A stretch of DNA of 64,000 bases from Akkermansiaceae bacterium (lineage in GTDB: Bacteria > Verrucomicrobiota > Verrucomicrobiia > Verrucomicrobiales > Akkermansiaceae), in NCBI GenBank assembly GCA_013041925.1, contig JABDRB010000021.1, positions 1 through 64,000 on the forward strand, given 5' to 3'. Shown piece by piece: positions 54,908-63,667 of the stretch. Within the stretch, counting starts at the first letter, position 1; every line of letters begins with the position of its first letter. The position numbers and the translations under genes are program-made. The notes under the pieces are model-generated. The model saw nothing but the letters and a program-made list of their open reading frames with translations, was not told where the DNA came from and made no database searches.

Positions 54908-56374
54908 ATGAAGTTTCTCATCACGGGTGCCAATGGCTATATTGGTCTACGCTTGCTCTCCGCCCTCAGCGAAACCGAGCACGATGTCGTCGTCGTGGTG
55001 CGAAACAAAGACAGACTCCCGGATGAACTAATCCAGTTGTTCGGGACCCGACTCACCATTGTCGAATTTGACTTTTTATCTCCTGCAGACAAACAGGCCC
55101 CCTGTCCAAAAGACATCGATATCGCCTACTACCTCATCCACTCGATGGGAACAGGCGCAGGGTTTGAGCAACGAGAAGGCCGCTGCGCCCATCATTTTAT
55201 GGACTGGATCTCCTCGACCCACTGCCGCCAGATCATTTACCTCTCTGGGCTCATCCCAGACATGCCCGTGGGAGAAAACCTCTCCCAACACCTCGCATCA
55301 CGGAACCATGTATTTGAAATTTTAAAAAGCTCTTCCATCGCACTCACCACCCTCCGTGCATCGATCATCGTGGGCTCAGGCTCCGCGTCGTTTGAAATCA
55401 TCCGCGACCTCGCAGAAAAGCTCCCGTTCATGATCACACCCAAGTGGGCCAACACCCTCTGCCAGCCCATCTCCATACGCAACGTCATCGACTACCTGAT
55501 CGGTGTGAGTCAGCAAAGCGAATGCCTCGGTAAATCATTTGATATTGGTGGCCCAGAGCAACTCACCTACCGGGACATGCTACTCGGCTACGCCAAGGTG
55601 CGCGGCCTCACCCGTTTCATTATCCCAGTTCCCTTTTTCACCCCGCAACTCTCAACCTATTGGCTCTGTCTAGTCACCGCCACCAACCACCACCTCGCCA
55701 AAGCCCTCGTCGGTAGTCTGCACATGGAAACCATTTGCCGTGAAAAAAGCATTCACCAGATCGTTCCACTCACGCTCATTTCCTATTCAGGTGCCATCCA
55801 GCGAGCCCTCTCACTCATCGCACAAAACCGTGTCCCCTCGACCTGGTATGACGCTCTCTCATCTGGCCAGCTTAGCCCGCAACAGATCAAAAACATCCAG
55901 GTTCCTGAACACGGCACCATCACCGACCATCAATCCTCCCCGTTGCAAGCCTCTGAACAAAAAGTCATCGATGCCCTCTGGTCGCTGGGCGGCCAACACG
56001 GATGGCCCAGCATGACCTGGGCATGGAAACTCCGGGGAAGCATGGACAAACTCATCGGCGGCACTGGCATGCGCCGTGGTCGGCGTAGCCCCACCGAACT
56101 TAAACCCGGCGATGCGCTCGACTTCTGGCGTGTCATCGTCGCCGACCGCGAATCTGGCAGACTCACCCTCTACGCCGAAATGAAAGTCCCCGGCGAAGCA
56201 TGGTTAGAATTCAAACTCACCGATAACCAACTCCACCAGACCGCCACCTTCCGCCCCAAAGGGCTTGCCGGCAGGCTCTACTGGTATGCCTTCCTCCCTA
56301 TTCACCTCATCCTCTTCCCCCGCATGAACCGCACCCTCGCCGCAGGTTGGCCATCCCTCATCACACGGCATTGA
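54908..56374 (+). CDS. NAD(P)-binding Rossmann/DUF2867-type oxidoreductase
   Basis: An extended-SDR-like protein of 488 residues. The N-terminal nucleotide-binding motif is FLITGANGYIGLRLL (residues 2-16), and YYLIHSMGTG and the IIYLSGLIPD stretch are typical. The C-terminal part (about 340 onward: GMRRGRRSPTELKPGDALDFWRV and ESGRLTLYAEMKVPGEAWLEF) is a DUF2867 domain. The combination is found in many bacteria with unknown substrate. The ATG at 54908 is preferred over a GTG at 54899. The gene is flanked by the two direct repeats. Confidence 0.85.
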   Translation: MKFLITGANGYIGLRLLSALSETEHDVVVVVRNKDRLPDELIQLFGTRLTIVEFDFLSPADKQAPCPKDIDIAYYLIHSMGTGAGFEQREGRCAHHFMDWISSTHCRQIIYLSGLIPDMPVGENLSQHLASRNHVFEILKSSSIALTTLRASIIVGSGSASFEIIRDLAEKLPFMITPKWANTLCQPISIRNVIDYLIGVSQQSECLGKSFDIGGPEQLTYRDMLLGYAKVRGLTRFIIPVPFFTPQLSTYWLCLVTATNHHLAKALVGSLHMETICREKSIHQIVPLTLISYSGAIQRALSLIAQNRVPSTWYDALSSGQLSPQQIKNIQVPEHGTITDHQSSPLQASEQKVIDALWSLGGQHGWPSMTWAWKLRGSMDKLIGGTGMRRGRRSPTELKPGDALDFWRVIVADRESGRLTLYAEMKVPGEAWLEFKLTDNQLHQTATFRPKGLAGRLYWYAFLPIHLILFPRMNRTLAAGWPSLITRH

Positions 56375-56745
56375 CTGGCATGACAGAACTACTTGAGGGT
56401 TCATGCTGATTTACCACACCCTCGAAACTGTTAGCAGAACCTCAATCATTATCAGGAGGGGCATAGAGGCGCCATCTGAGAAGTAAAAAAAGACAACTAG
56501 CTCGCTTGAGGGTGAGGGAAAGATAAGGGCATGACTCCTCCAGCCGCCGCGACACACGTGCCACGGGCATCACCTCCCTCTTTGCTCGGCTCGGCATTTT
56601 TCTTTAAGCCACCCCCCCTCTTTGTCCCACCCCAACAGGCAAAGTAGCCCCGCACCTCAGGTTACGCCTAAAGTTCTTCATCACTCCAATCATGAAGCAC
56701 ATGAACGTTCCTCAGGCGGCATAAACAAATAACACTTAATCCTTT
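56375..56745. other. 371-bp intergenic region, no gene seen
   Basis: I see no credible coding frame, tRNA or known RNA motif. It contains only a weak GAGGGT/ACCCTC inverted repeat near 56395-56423. The composition is more AT-rich toward the lipoprotein gene that follows. Confidence 0.6.
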
Positions 56746-57156
56746 ATGATGAAAAAACAAATACTACCACTAATCATAGCCCTCGGGTTTACGAGCTGCT
56801 CCTCCATTGTCAGCAAATCAGACTACCCAGTTACCTTTACGAGTTCAAAACCCACATCCGTGAAGGTCATTGATCAAAAATCTGGAAAAGTTGTTCACCA
56901 GGCTACAACACCTACCACAACAACACTTTCCGCATCTTCAGGTTTCTTTAGACCTGCAAAATATAGCTTAATGACAAAGAGCGTGAAGAAAAACTTGAAT
57001 GCTAAGTTGGACTCTTGGTATGTCGGAAATGTTTTATTTGGCGGTTTGATTGGCTTTCTCATTGTCGATCCAGCAACGGGCAACATGTGGAAGCTCCCCA
57101 ATGATATAGACTTAACCCCCCAACAAGCATACAGCGTGACCAACCCATCACCCTGA
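56746..57156 (+). CDS. Small lipoprotein of unknown function
   Basis: A signal peptide with a good lipobox (LGFTSC, Cys18) opens a 136-residue protein. The mature part (SDYPVTFTSSKPTSVKVIDQ, then GKVVHQATTP) has a PEGA-like beta pattern. Near the end WYVGNVLFGGLIGFLIVDPATGNMW is a hydrophobic hairpin-like segment found in small lipoproteins of phage and bacteria. The coding sequence is AT-richer than its neighbours, which may indicate acquisition. It lies between the two direct repeats. Confidence 0.78.
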   Translation: MMKKQILPLIIALGFTSCSSIVSKSDYPVTFTSSKPTSVKVIDQKSGKVVHQATTPTTTTLSASSGFFRPAKYSLMTKSVKKNLNAKLDSWYVGNVLFGGLIGFLIVDPATGNMWKLPNDIDLTPQQAYSVTNPSP

Positions 57157-57178
57157 TCTTCACACACCCCCCTCACCC

Positions 57179-57235
57179 CAAAGCGGCTCCGAGCAATCGG
57201 CGCCGCTTTTTTCGTCACAACACCGGATCAAATCG
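57179..57235 (+). repeat. Terminator-containing direct repeat, copy 2
   Basis: The first 34 bases are identical to those at 54576-54609 (hairpin with GCAA loop and T-run), followed by a diverged but recognisable tail. It terminates the lipoprotein gene. Confidence 0.88.
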
Positions 57236-57512
57236 ATAGTGAAGGGCATGACTGCGGATGCCCCCAAACTCCCCAGGGCCACCCAGTAGCTGGCATTTTG
57301 ATACGCGCAACCCCACTTATACCTAGCACATTTTAATTCTCTCTATCATGAGATGATTCAACCAAGGCATTACGATTGTCAGCGGGGTCATCGTCAGGGT
57401 CGTTGCCTCGGATGAGTGGATTACATCAGGGCATCTGGCCAGAGAGGGTGAGCAAGGCAACCTGAGATCATACAGCTCTAAAAAAGACTGTTAAATCAAG
57501 GGTTTAAGATGC
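57236..57512. other. Intergenic stretch before the DnaA-box array
   Basis: About 275 bp with no gene I can support. An AT-rich run (TTTTAATTCTCTC near 57331) and AAAAAAGACTGTTAAATC (57480-57497) precede the array and could serve as an unwinding region if it is an origin (inference). Confidence 0.5.
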
Positions 57513-57653
57513 TTATCCACAAACTACTCACATACTATTTACCACTTATTCATATCTTTATACACAGGTTACTCGCATTTTACTCACAACTTATCCACAT
57601 GCGCATAACCACGTGAACAAGCCGTGGATAAAGGGTGAGCAGATGGTGAATAA
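57513..57653. other. Phased array of 12 DnaA-box-like 9-mers, candidate oriC
   Basis: On the plus strand, 9-mers start at 57513, 57524, 57535, 57546, 57558, 57569, 57580 and 57591, all 11 bp apart except one 12-bp step. Those at 57513 and 57591 are TTATCCACA and that at 57558 is TTATACACA, exact consensus boxes. The others have one to three mismatches (TTACTCACA, TTATTCATA and similar). On the minus strand four more start at 57612, 57623, 57634 and 57645 with exact 11-bp steps, the best being TTATCCACG and TTATTCACC. Helical phasing, opposed blocks and AT-rich flanks suggest a DnaA filament site, either oriC or a titration locus. No dnaA is nearby. Confidence 0.6.
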
Positions 57654-57774
57654 GTGACCGCTACGATGTATCTGCCCCCTGCCCGTTGGATCGGGAAAAA
57701 TGGGGTCGACCGACTTGGCTTAAAAAAATCTAGGCAATCTCGTCAGATCGGTTTAATAACCCGACCAACAAGCC

Positions 57775-58626
57775 ATGGCAGGATTTTTCAAAAAGCTCTT
57801 TAACAAGGTATCGAATCGCGCGGAGATTGATTGGGACGAACTTGAGGCCGACCTCATTGGTGCCGATCTCGGTGCCCGCACCACGATGGGGATTGTTGAT
57901 GACCTACAAGGGATGGGCCGCAAGATCTCAGCGGACGACGTCATCGAGGTCTGTAAACAACACATTGCAGGCATCCTTGAAGAAGACCTCCCGGTGCTCA
58001 CCCCCCGCAGCGATGGCCGACCGACGGTGATTCTCGTTGTCGGTGTGAATGGAACCGGCAAAACGACCTCATCGGCAAAACTTGCCTACCTTCTTAAAAA
58101 CCAAGGGCACTCGGTGATGCTCGCGGCCGCGGACACCTTCCGGGCCGCCGCGGTCGAGCAGCTCGGTGTCTGGGCCGATCGGCTCGGGATTCCCATCGTC
58201 AAGGGAGCACCGAATGCGGACCCCGCATCCGTCTGTTACACTGCCCATCAAAAGGCGCTCAACGACGGCACTCAGTTTCTGATCTGCGACACCGCAGGGA
58301 GGATTCACACCCGCCACAACCTGATGGAAGAGCTCGGAAAGATCGAGCGCACCATTGGCAAGCAGGATGACGATGCACCACACCTCAAGCTCTTGGTGGT
58401 GGATGCCACCACGGGCGGCAATGCGCTTGCTCAGGCGAAGGAGTTTAACAAAGCGATCGCGCTCGACGGGTTGATCGTGACCAAGCTCGACGGTTCAGGC
58501 AAGGGAGGTGTGGCCGTGCTGATCCAGCAGGAACTTGCGATCCCGACCCAATTCATCGGGCTCGGCGAGGAGCCTGAACAATTTAAACCCTTCAACAAAC
58601 AGGAATTTGTTGAAGGGATCTTTTAA
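57775..58626 (+). CDS. ftsY: Signal recognition particle receptor FtsY
   Basis: The GTPase receptor that docks SRP-ribosome complexes at the membrane. The short 283-residue form lacks the long acidic N-terminal domain. The N-domain is followed by the G-domain motifs GVNGTGKTTSSAKLA (P-loop), AADTFRAAAVEQL, ICDTAGRIHTRHNLMEEL and TKLDGSGKGG, and the closing region PTQFIGLGEEPEQFKPF. The last codons form a hairpin terminator. The gene starts 121 bp after the DnaA-box array and converges with rpiB-glyA. Confidence 0.95.
   Translation: MAGFFKKLFNKVSNRAEIDWDELEADLIGADLGARTTMGIVDDLQGMGRKISADDVIEVCKQHIAGILEEDLPVLTPRSDGRPTVILVVGVNGTGKTTSSAKLAYLLKNQGHSVMLAAADTFRAAAVEQLGVWADRLGIPIVKGAPNADPASVCYTAHQKALNDGTQFLICDTAGRIHTRHNLMEELGKIERTIGKQDDDAPHLKLLVVDATTGGNALAQAKEFNKAIALDGLIVTKLDGSGKGGVAVLIQQELAIPTQFIGLGEEPEQFKPFNKQEFVEGIF
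58588..58624 (+). terminator. Terminator hairpin overlapping the ftsY 3' end
   Basis: CCCTTCAACAAA and TTTGTTGAAGGG (58588-58599 and 58606-58617) form a perfect 12-bp stem with a 6-nt loop, followed by ATCTTTT that runs into the ftsY stop codon. The hairpin is coding sequence for the FtsY C-terminus and lies between convergent genes. Confidence 0.85.
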
Positions 58627-58648
58627 CGAGGGGCGCGAACTCTCCCTT

Positions 58649-60307
58649 CTACTCAGGCAACGGAAAATCACGGTTAAACAGGTAAACCTGCTCGCGGATT
58701 TCAGCCAACTTGGCGTCGTTGTCGTAATTTTGCAGTGCCTCGTGAATGAAGTCGGCGACTTTTTCGACATCGGGGGCCTTCATTCCGCGGGTGGTCACGG
58801 CGGGTGTGCCGATGCGGATTCCGCTAGGCTTGAACGGACCTGCGGTATCAAAGGGGATCGAGTTTTTATTCACCGTGATCCCCGACTCATCGAGGGCGTG
58901 CTGGGCGATGGACCCATCGATTCCCGCCGGACGGAGGTCGACAAGCATGAGGTGGTTATCCGTGCCGCCGGAAACAATCCGGTAGCCGTGACTCGTGAGG
59001 CGCGCAGCCATCGCTTGGGCATTTTTAACCACCTGCTCGGAATACGCCTTGAAGTCCGTGTTGAGGATCTCACCGAAGCATGCGGCCTTGGCAGCGATGA
59101 CATGCATCAGCGGCCCGCCTTGGATGCCGGGAAACACAGTGCCATCGATCTTTTTAGCATACTCCTCCTTACAAAGGATAATACCTCCACGTGGGCCACG
59201 CAGTGACTTGTGAGTGGTGGTGGTGACAAAGTCGGCGTGAGGCACGGGGTTAGGATGCACACCAGCGGCAACCAGGCCGGCAATGTGTGCCATATCCACA
59301 AAGAGATAAGCACCCACCTTCTTGGCAATCTGCGCCATACGTTCGAAATCGATCTCACGTGGGTAGGCACTGGCACCGGTTGTGATCAGCTTTGGCTGCA
59401 CCTCCACCGCGGTTTTCTCCAACGCATCATAATCGATCCGCTCGTCCTTCTCGCTGACCCCGTAGTGGGTCACCTCGTAGAACTTTCCGGAGAAATTCGC
59501 CTTGTGTCCGTGGGTCAGATGACCGCCGTGGGCGAGGTCCATGGTCAAAATCTTATCGCCTGGCTTAAGCACGGAGAAATAGACTGCCGTGTTTGCCTGC
59601 GAGCCTGAGTGCGGCTGCACGTTGGCATGATCCGCACCAAAGATCTCCTTCGCACGATCGATCGCCAATTGTTCAGCCACATCAACAAATTCACAACCAC
59701 CATACCAGCGACGGCCTGGGTAGCCTTCGGCGTATTTATTGGTTAACAGACTCCCCTGCGCCTCCATCACGGCACCGCTGGTGAAGTTCTCGGAAGCGAT
59801 CAGCTCAATGTTTTGATTCTGGCGTTGTTCCTCAGCCGCCATCGCGGCATAGAGCTCGGGGTCGGTGATCGCGAGCCTGCTTCCGGATGCCTTGGTCACA
59901 CGCGCCTGATGACGCCCGCCAGCAAAGGCCGTGTCGGTAAAGGCAGTGACCATCGCGAGCGCTTCCTCATCATCCAGATGACCCGCCCCCAAACAAAGCA
60001 CATTGGCATCGTTGTGTTCGCGGGTAGTCACCGTCTCGGCAACGTTACGGACGTTGGCACCACGGATACCGCGAAAACGGTTCACCGCCATACACATGCC
60101 CACACCGGACTTACAAATCAGGATACCTCGGTCAATATTTCCACTGACCACAGCGCGTGCGACAGCATTGGAAAAATCCGCGTAATCGACGGGATCATCA
60201 CTGCTGGTTCCGTAGTCAGTGACACAGTGGCCTGCAGCTTGCAGGTGGCTAACAATGGCGTGTTTGAGGTCTAAGCCTCCGTGGTCGGCTCCGATAGCAA
60301 TATTCAT
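58649..60307 (-). CDS. Fused ribose-5-phosphate isomerase B / serine hydroxymethyltransferase
   Basis: One 552-residue chain joins two enzymes. Residues 1-140 are RpiB-like: [10 protein letters not shown] (Asp8, His9), the catalytic Cys65 in [10 protein letters not shown] (where Lys replaces the usual Gly after Cys), REHNDAN (His98), and GGRHQARV (Arg132, Arg136). From about 146 on it is a complete Gly[48 protein letters not shown] and the PLP lysine Lys367 in [14 protein letters not shown]. There is no stop or frameshift between domains. RpiB interconverts ribulose-5-P and ribose-5-P, and GlyA makes glycine and methylene-THF from serine. tkt lies 43 bp upstream (at the 62333 start side) on the same strand, linking the RpiB domain to the pentose phosphate pathway. 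Confidence 0.93.
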   Translation of the reverse strand: MNIAIGADHGGLDLKHAIVSHLQAAGHCVTDYGTSSDDPVDYADFSNAVARAVVSGNIDRGILICKSGVGMCMAVNRFRGIRGANVRNVAETVTTREHNDANVLCLGAGHLDDEEALAMVTAFTDTAFAGGRHQARVTKASGSRLAITDPELYAAMAAEEQRQNQNIELIASENFTSGAVMEAQGSLLTNKYAEGYPGRRWYGGCEFVDVAEQLAIDRAKEIFGADHANVQPHSGSQANTAVYFSVLKPGDKILTMDLAHGGHLTHGHKANFSGKFYEVTHYGVSEKDERIDYDALEKTAVEVQPKLITTGASAYPREIDFERMAQIAKKVGAYLFVDMAHIAGLVAAGVHPNPVPHADFVTTTTHKSLRGPRGGIILCKEEYAKKIDGTVFPGIQGGPLMHVIAAKAACFGEILNTDFKAYSEQVVKNAQAMAARLTSHGYRIVSGGTDNHLMLVDLRPAGIDGSIAQHALDESGITVNKNSIPFDTAGPFKPSGIRIGTPAVTTRGMKAPDVEKVADFIHEALQNYDNDAKLAEIREQVYLFNRDFPLPE

Positions 60308-60350
60308 GGTCTCTAGTGATTAAGATGGTTACTGATGGATAATTCTAGGT

Positions 60351-62333
60351 TTAGCTAAGACGCTGGACGGCCTTAACCACATCATCCGCGGTCATGCCAA
60401 GCTGGGCCATGACCACATCACCTGGGGCGGAAATACCGAAGCGGTCGATCCCGAGGACCTCACCGCCGCAGCCGACGTATTTCCACCAAAGACCGGAAAC
60501 GCCGGCTTCGATGGCGACACGGCGTGCGCAGGATGACGGCAGCACGCTTTGTTTGTATTCCTGAGTCTGACGGTCAAAGCGTTCCATACAGGGCACGGAA
60601 ACAACACGCACGCCGTCGCCGAGTTTTTCAGCCGCTTGCATGCAGTGTTCCACCTCGGAGCCGCTGGCCATGAGGATAGTGGTGAGTTCTCCCTTTTCCT
60701 GTTTCAGCACATAAGCCCCGAAATAGGCACCTTCACGGCGCGTTTTCACAGGTGTTTCGCTGTAGGTAGGCACCGCTTGACGTGTGAGGAAAAGAGCACT
60801 TGGCCCATCGGTGCGGTGCATCGATGCCGCCCAGGCGCCTGCTGTTTCCTCGGGGTCCGCAGGGCGGAACACATCGAGACCGGGGATGACACGCAGGCCA
60901 CTAACGGTTTCTACCGGCTGGTGGGTGGGACCATCTTCCCCGACACCAACGGAATCATGGGTGAGGATATAGGTCACGGGAAGCTTGGCTAAGGCAGCCA
61001 GTCGGATCGATGGACGTAAGTAATCGGCAAACACCGCAAAGGTTGCACCAGATGCACGGAACAATCCGTCGTAGGCGATCCCATTGCAGATCGCACCCAT
61101 CGCGTGTTCACGGATACCGAACCAGATATTGCGGCCGGTGAAGTTGTCGCCGCCAATGTCGCCACCGTCATTGATGTAATTTTTTGTCGACCCGTAGAGG
61201 TCGGCCGATCCGGTGATCAGGCTGGGCATGGCGGCGGCCACGGCTTGAATCACGTCACCACCGGAGGCACGGGTGGCATTTTTATAGTCGGCGCCAAACT
61301 CGGGGATACGATCGAGCAGGTCACTTGGCACTGACTTGGTGACACCATCTGACAGTTCGTCGGCGAGTGCTGGGTTAGCGTCAGCCCATGCGGCATAGGT
61401 CGCATTCCAAGCATCAAAGGCCGCAACTTCAGCCTGTTTGCGGCTGGCAAAATAGGCCTTCGTCTGCTCGGAGACGTAGAATGACCCCTCGGGGAGCCCG
61501 AGTCCCTTACGGGCGGACTCCGCAAAGTTAGCACCTCCTTCGCCGTGGCCTTTGGCGGTTCCTGCCACCTCGGGGATACCGCGGCCAATTTCGGTTTTGG
61601 CAATAATGACCTTCGGGCGTCCGTTATCGTCTGACTTGGCGGTTGCTAGTGCGCTGGAGACGGCAGTGAGATCGTGACCGTCAATGGTGACCGCGTCCCA
61701 CCCTTGTGAGGTGAAGTACTGCTCAGCATTTTCGCTTTGGGAAACATCCGCCATGGCATCGAGCGTGACGTCATTGCTATCGTAAATAAGAATCAGGTTA
61801 TCGAGTTTGTTGTGCCCAGCGAAGGCGATCGCCTCCTTGGCAACGCCCTCCTGCAGACAGCCATCACCATTCAGCGCAATCACATGGTGGTTAAAAAGGG
61901 TGTGCTCATTGGTGTTGTATTTGGCAGCTGCCAGCTTCCCACTGAGAGCATAACCGACGGCATTGGCGACTCCCTGCCCGAGTGGGCCGGTGGTGGCCTC
62001 GACACCAGGGGTTTCATCAAACTCAGGGTGACCTGGGGTGATGCTGTGCAGCTTGCGGAAGGCTTTCACCTCATCGAGAGAGACGGCATAACCCGACAGA
62101 TGGAGCCAGCTATAGATAAACATTGATCCATGACCGGCCGAAAGCACAAAGCGGTCGCGATTCAACCACTTCGGGGCATCGGGGTTATAACTAAGGCTTT
62201 CACCGAAAAGAACGGCACCGATTTCGGCACAACCCAATGGAAGGCCAAGGTGACCTGATGAACATGCGTGAACGGCATCGATGGCAAGGCCTCGGGCCTC
62301 GTTGGCAGCTTGAGCGAGAATTTCTTGATTCAT
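60351..62333 (-). CDS. tkt: Transketolase
   Basis: It moves two-carbon ketol units in the pentose phosphate pathway using thiamine diphosphate. The ATG at 62333 ([22 protein letters not shown]) gives 660 residues, the usual length. In-frame starts at 62363 and further upstream add unconserved sequence. Motifs are [18 protein letters not shown]-like [20 protein letters not shown], the ThDP/Mg motif [18 protein letters not shown], and the pyrimidine-domain [14 protein letters not shown] and [16 protein letters not shown]. It is followed 43 bp later by the rpiB-glyA fusion. hisG diverges upstream. Confidence 0.95.
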   Translation of the reverse strand: MNQEILAQAANEARGLAIDAVHACSSGHLGLPLGCAEIGAVLFGESLSYNPDAPKWLNRDRFVLSAGHGSMFIYSWLHLSGYAVSLDEVKAFRKLHSITPGHPEFDETPGVEATTGPLGQGVANAVGYALSGKLAAAKYNTNEHTLFNHHVIALNGDGCLQEGVAKEAIAFAGHNKLDNLILIYDSNDVTLDAMADVSQSENAEQYFTSQGWDAVTIDGHDLTAVSSALATAKSDDNGRPKVIIAKTEIGRGIPEVAGTAKGHGEGGANFAESARKGLGLPEGSFYVSEQTKAYFASRKQAEVAAFDAWNATYAAWADANPALADELSDGVTKSVPSDLLDRIPEFGADYKNATRASGGDVIQAVAAAMPSLITGSADLYGSTKNYINDGGDIGGDNFTGRNIWFGIREHAMGAICNGIAYDGLFRASGATFAVFADYLRPSIRLAALAKLPVTYILTHDSVGVGEDGPTHQPVETVSGLRVIPGLDVFRPADPEETAGAWAASMHRTDGPSALFLTRQAVPTYSETPVKTRREGAYFGAYVLKQEKGELTTILMASGSEVEHCMQAAEKLGDGVRVVSVPCMERFDRQTQEYKQSVLPSSCARRVAIEAGVSGLWWKYVGCGGEVLGIDRFGISAPGDVVMAQLGMTADDVVKAVQRLS

Positions 62334-62505
62334 GACGCGCGCAGAGTCTACGGATGTCCCCATTGCCGCAAGCCTGAATCCTGTCAAATCACCGTATCTG
62401 ACGACTTTTTCACCCGAATGTCGGAAAATTATGCCCAATTGCAAAATTTCGCGTTGATTCTTGTGAGTTTGAAGCTACACAAGCCGCCCGTCACCACCTG
62501 GTCCT

Positions 62506-63381
62506 ATGTCGAAAAAACTCAAAATAGCACTCCCGAAAGGCTCACTTCAGGATCCTACGATCAACCTTCTGAAGCAGGCTGGGTATAATGTGTATATGTC
62601 CGACCGCGGTCTCCGTCCAAATTCCGACGATGGCGAGCTCGACATCTACCTGATCCGCGCACAAGAAATTGGACGTTATCTTGCCCAAGGGTTTATTGAT
62701 TGCGGCATCACGGGACTCGACTGGGCATCGATGCACGAGGACAGCCTCGTCGATCTCGCCGAACTCCCCTACTCCCGCTCCACCGTCCGCCCGACCAAGT
62801 GGGTGCTGGTTGTCCCCGATAACTCCCCGATTCAGAGTGTCAAGGACCTCGAAGGCAAACGCATCGCCACCGAAGGGGTGGAGATCACGCAGAACTACCT
62901 CGATCAACACGGCGTCAACGCTGAGATCGAATACTCATGGGGCGCAACCGAGGTGAAAGTCCCCGACCTCGTCGACGCCATCGTCGATGTCACCGAAACC
63001 GGATCATCCATCCGTGCTAACAACCTCCGTATCGTCGACACCCTGTTGACGTCCTTCCCGCACTTCTACGCGTCCAAGAAATCCTACGAAGACAACTGGA
63101 AAATGAGCAAAATGGACCGCATGGTGCTCATGCTTAAAGCCGCCCTCGAAGCCCGGGGAAAAGTCGGCCTCAAGATGAACTTACCCGAAAAGTCCTTGCC
63201 TGCTGTGCTGGATAAACTACCTTCCCTGCGTCGGCCCACCGTTTCCCACCTCGCGGAAGACAGCTGGGTGGCCGTCGAAACCATCATCGAGGACTCCGTG
63301 GCACGCCACCTCATCCCCGACCTCAAAGAACTCGGAGCCGAGGGCATCATCGAATACCCACTCTCCAAGATCGTCCGCTAA
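62506..63381 (+). CDS. hisG: ATP phosphoribosyltransferase, long form
   Basis: The first enzyme of histidine synthesis. LKIALPKGSLQDPTINLLKQAG is the N-terminal signature, DIYLIRAQEIGRYLAQGFIDCGITGLDW follows, and DLVDAIVDVTETGSSIRANNLRIVDTLL is the catalytic PRPP-binding segment. The C-terminal 75 residues (MNLPEKSLPAVLDKLPSL...) are the regulatory domain that binds histidine, so this is the HisG-long, feedback-inhibited type (291 aa), needing no HisZ. The other his genes are not in the window. Confidence 0.95.
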   Translation: MSKKLKIALPKGSLQDPTINLLKQAGYNVYMSDRGLRPNSDDGELDIYLIRAQEIGRYLAQGFIDCGITGLDWASMHEDSLVDLAELPYSRSTVRPTKWVLVVPDNSPIQSVKDLEGKRIATEGVEITQNYLDQHGVNAEIEYSWGATEVKVPDLVDAIVDVTETGSSIRANNLRIVDTLLTSFPHFYASKKSYEDNWKMSKMDRMVLMLKAALEARGKVGLKMNLPEKSLPAVLDKLPSLRRPTVSHLAEDSWVAVETIIEDSVARHLIPDLKELGAEGIIEYPLSKIVR

Positions 63382-63464
63382 AACACCCCCTCCATTTCCC
63401 CTTTTCTCAACACTCTCTATCTTCAGTAATCTGCTGACGAACTCAAACACGAACACCAAATACC

Positions 63465-63569
63465 ATGGGATGTCTCAAAAAACGTCGTAAGACAAAAATT
63501 AGTAAGCACAAGCGCAAGAAGCGCATGAAGGCAAATCGTCATAAGAAGCGCCTTCGTTACAAGTCCTAA
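63465..63569 (+). CDS. 34-residue highly basic protein, bS22/AURKAIP1-COX24-like
   Basis: A very small protein beginning MGCLKKRRKTKISKHKRKKR and ending HKKRLRYKS; about two thirds of the residues are Lys or Arg. The MGxxKKRRK start and the KHKRKKRMKANRHKKRLR run resemble the bacterial AURKAIP1/COX24-domain family, of which the mycobacterial ribosomal protein bS22 is a member, so it is probably a small-subunit ribosomal protein (inference). The leader AACACGAACACCAAATACC has no Shine-Dalgarno sequence. It is followed by a terminator hairpin and lies 84 bp after hisG. Confidence 0.75.
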   Translation: MGCLKKRRKTKISKHKRKKRMKANRHKKRLRYKS

Positions 63570-63601
63570 CGGACTTCGAACGTGTATTACACACACTCTG
63601 G

Positions 63602-63635
63602 AAAAGGGATACGACCTCGCGCCGTGTCCCTTTTT
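63602..63635 (+). terminator. Intrinsic terminator after the small basic protein
   Basis: AAAAGGGATACG and CGTGTCCCTTTT (63602-63613 and 63623-63634) pair over 12 bp with one T-G wobble and a 9-nt loop, leading into T residues. Confidence 0.85.
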
Positions 63636-63667
63636 CTGCGTACTTTTTCCTACTGCATTCGGGGTGT

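Noticed and set aside
57336-57460. Possible gene remnant on the minus strand (about 25 codons ending ...SSHDREN)
   Set aside because: The frame is short, is closed by an upstream stop, and resembles no known protein end, so I treat it as intergenic.
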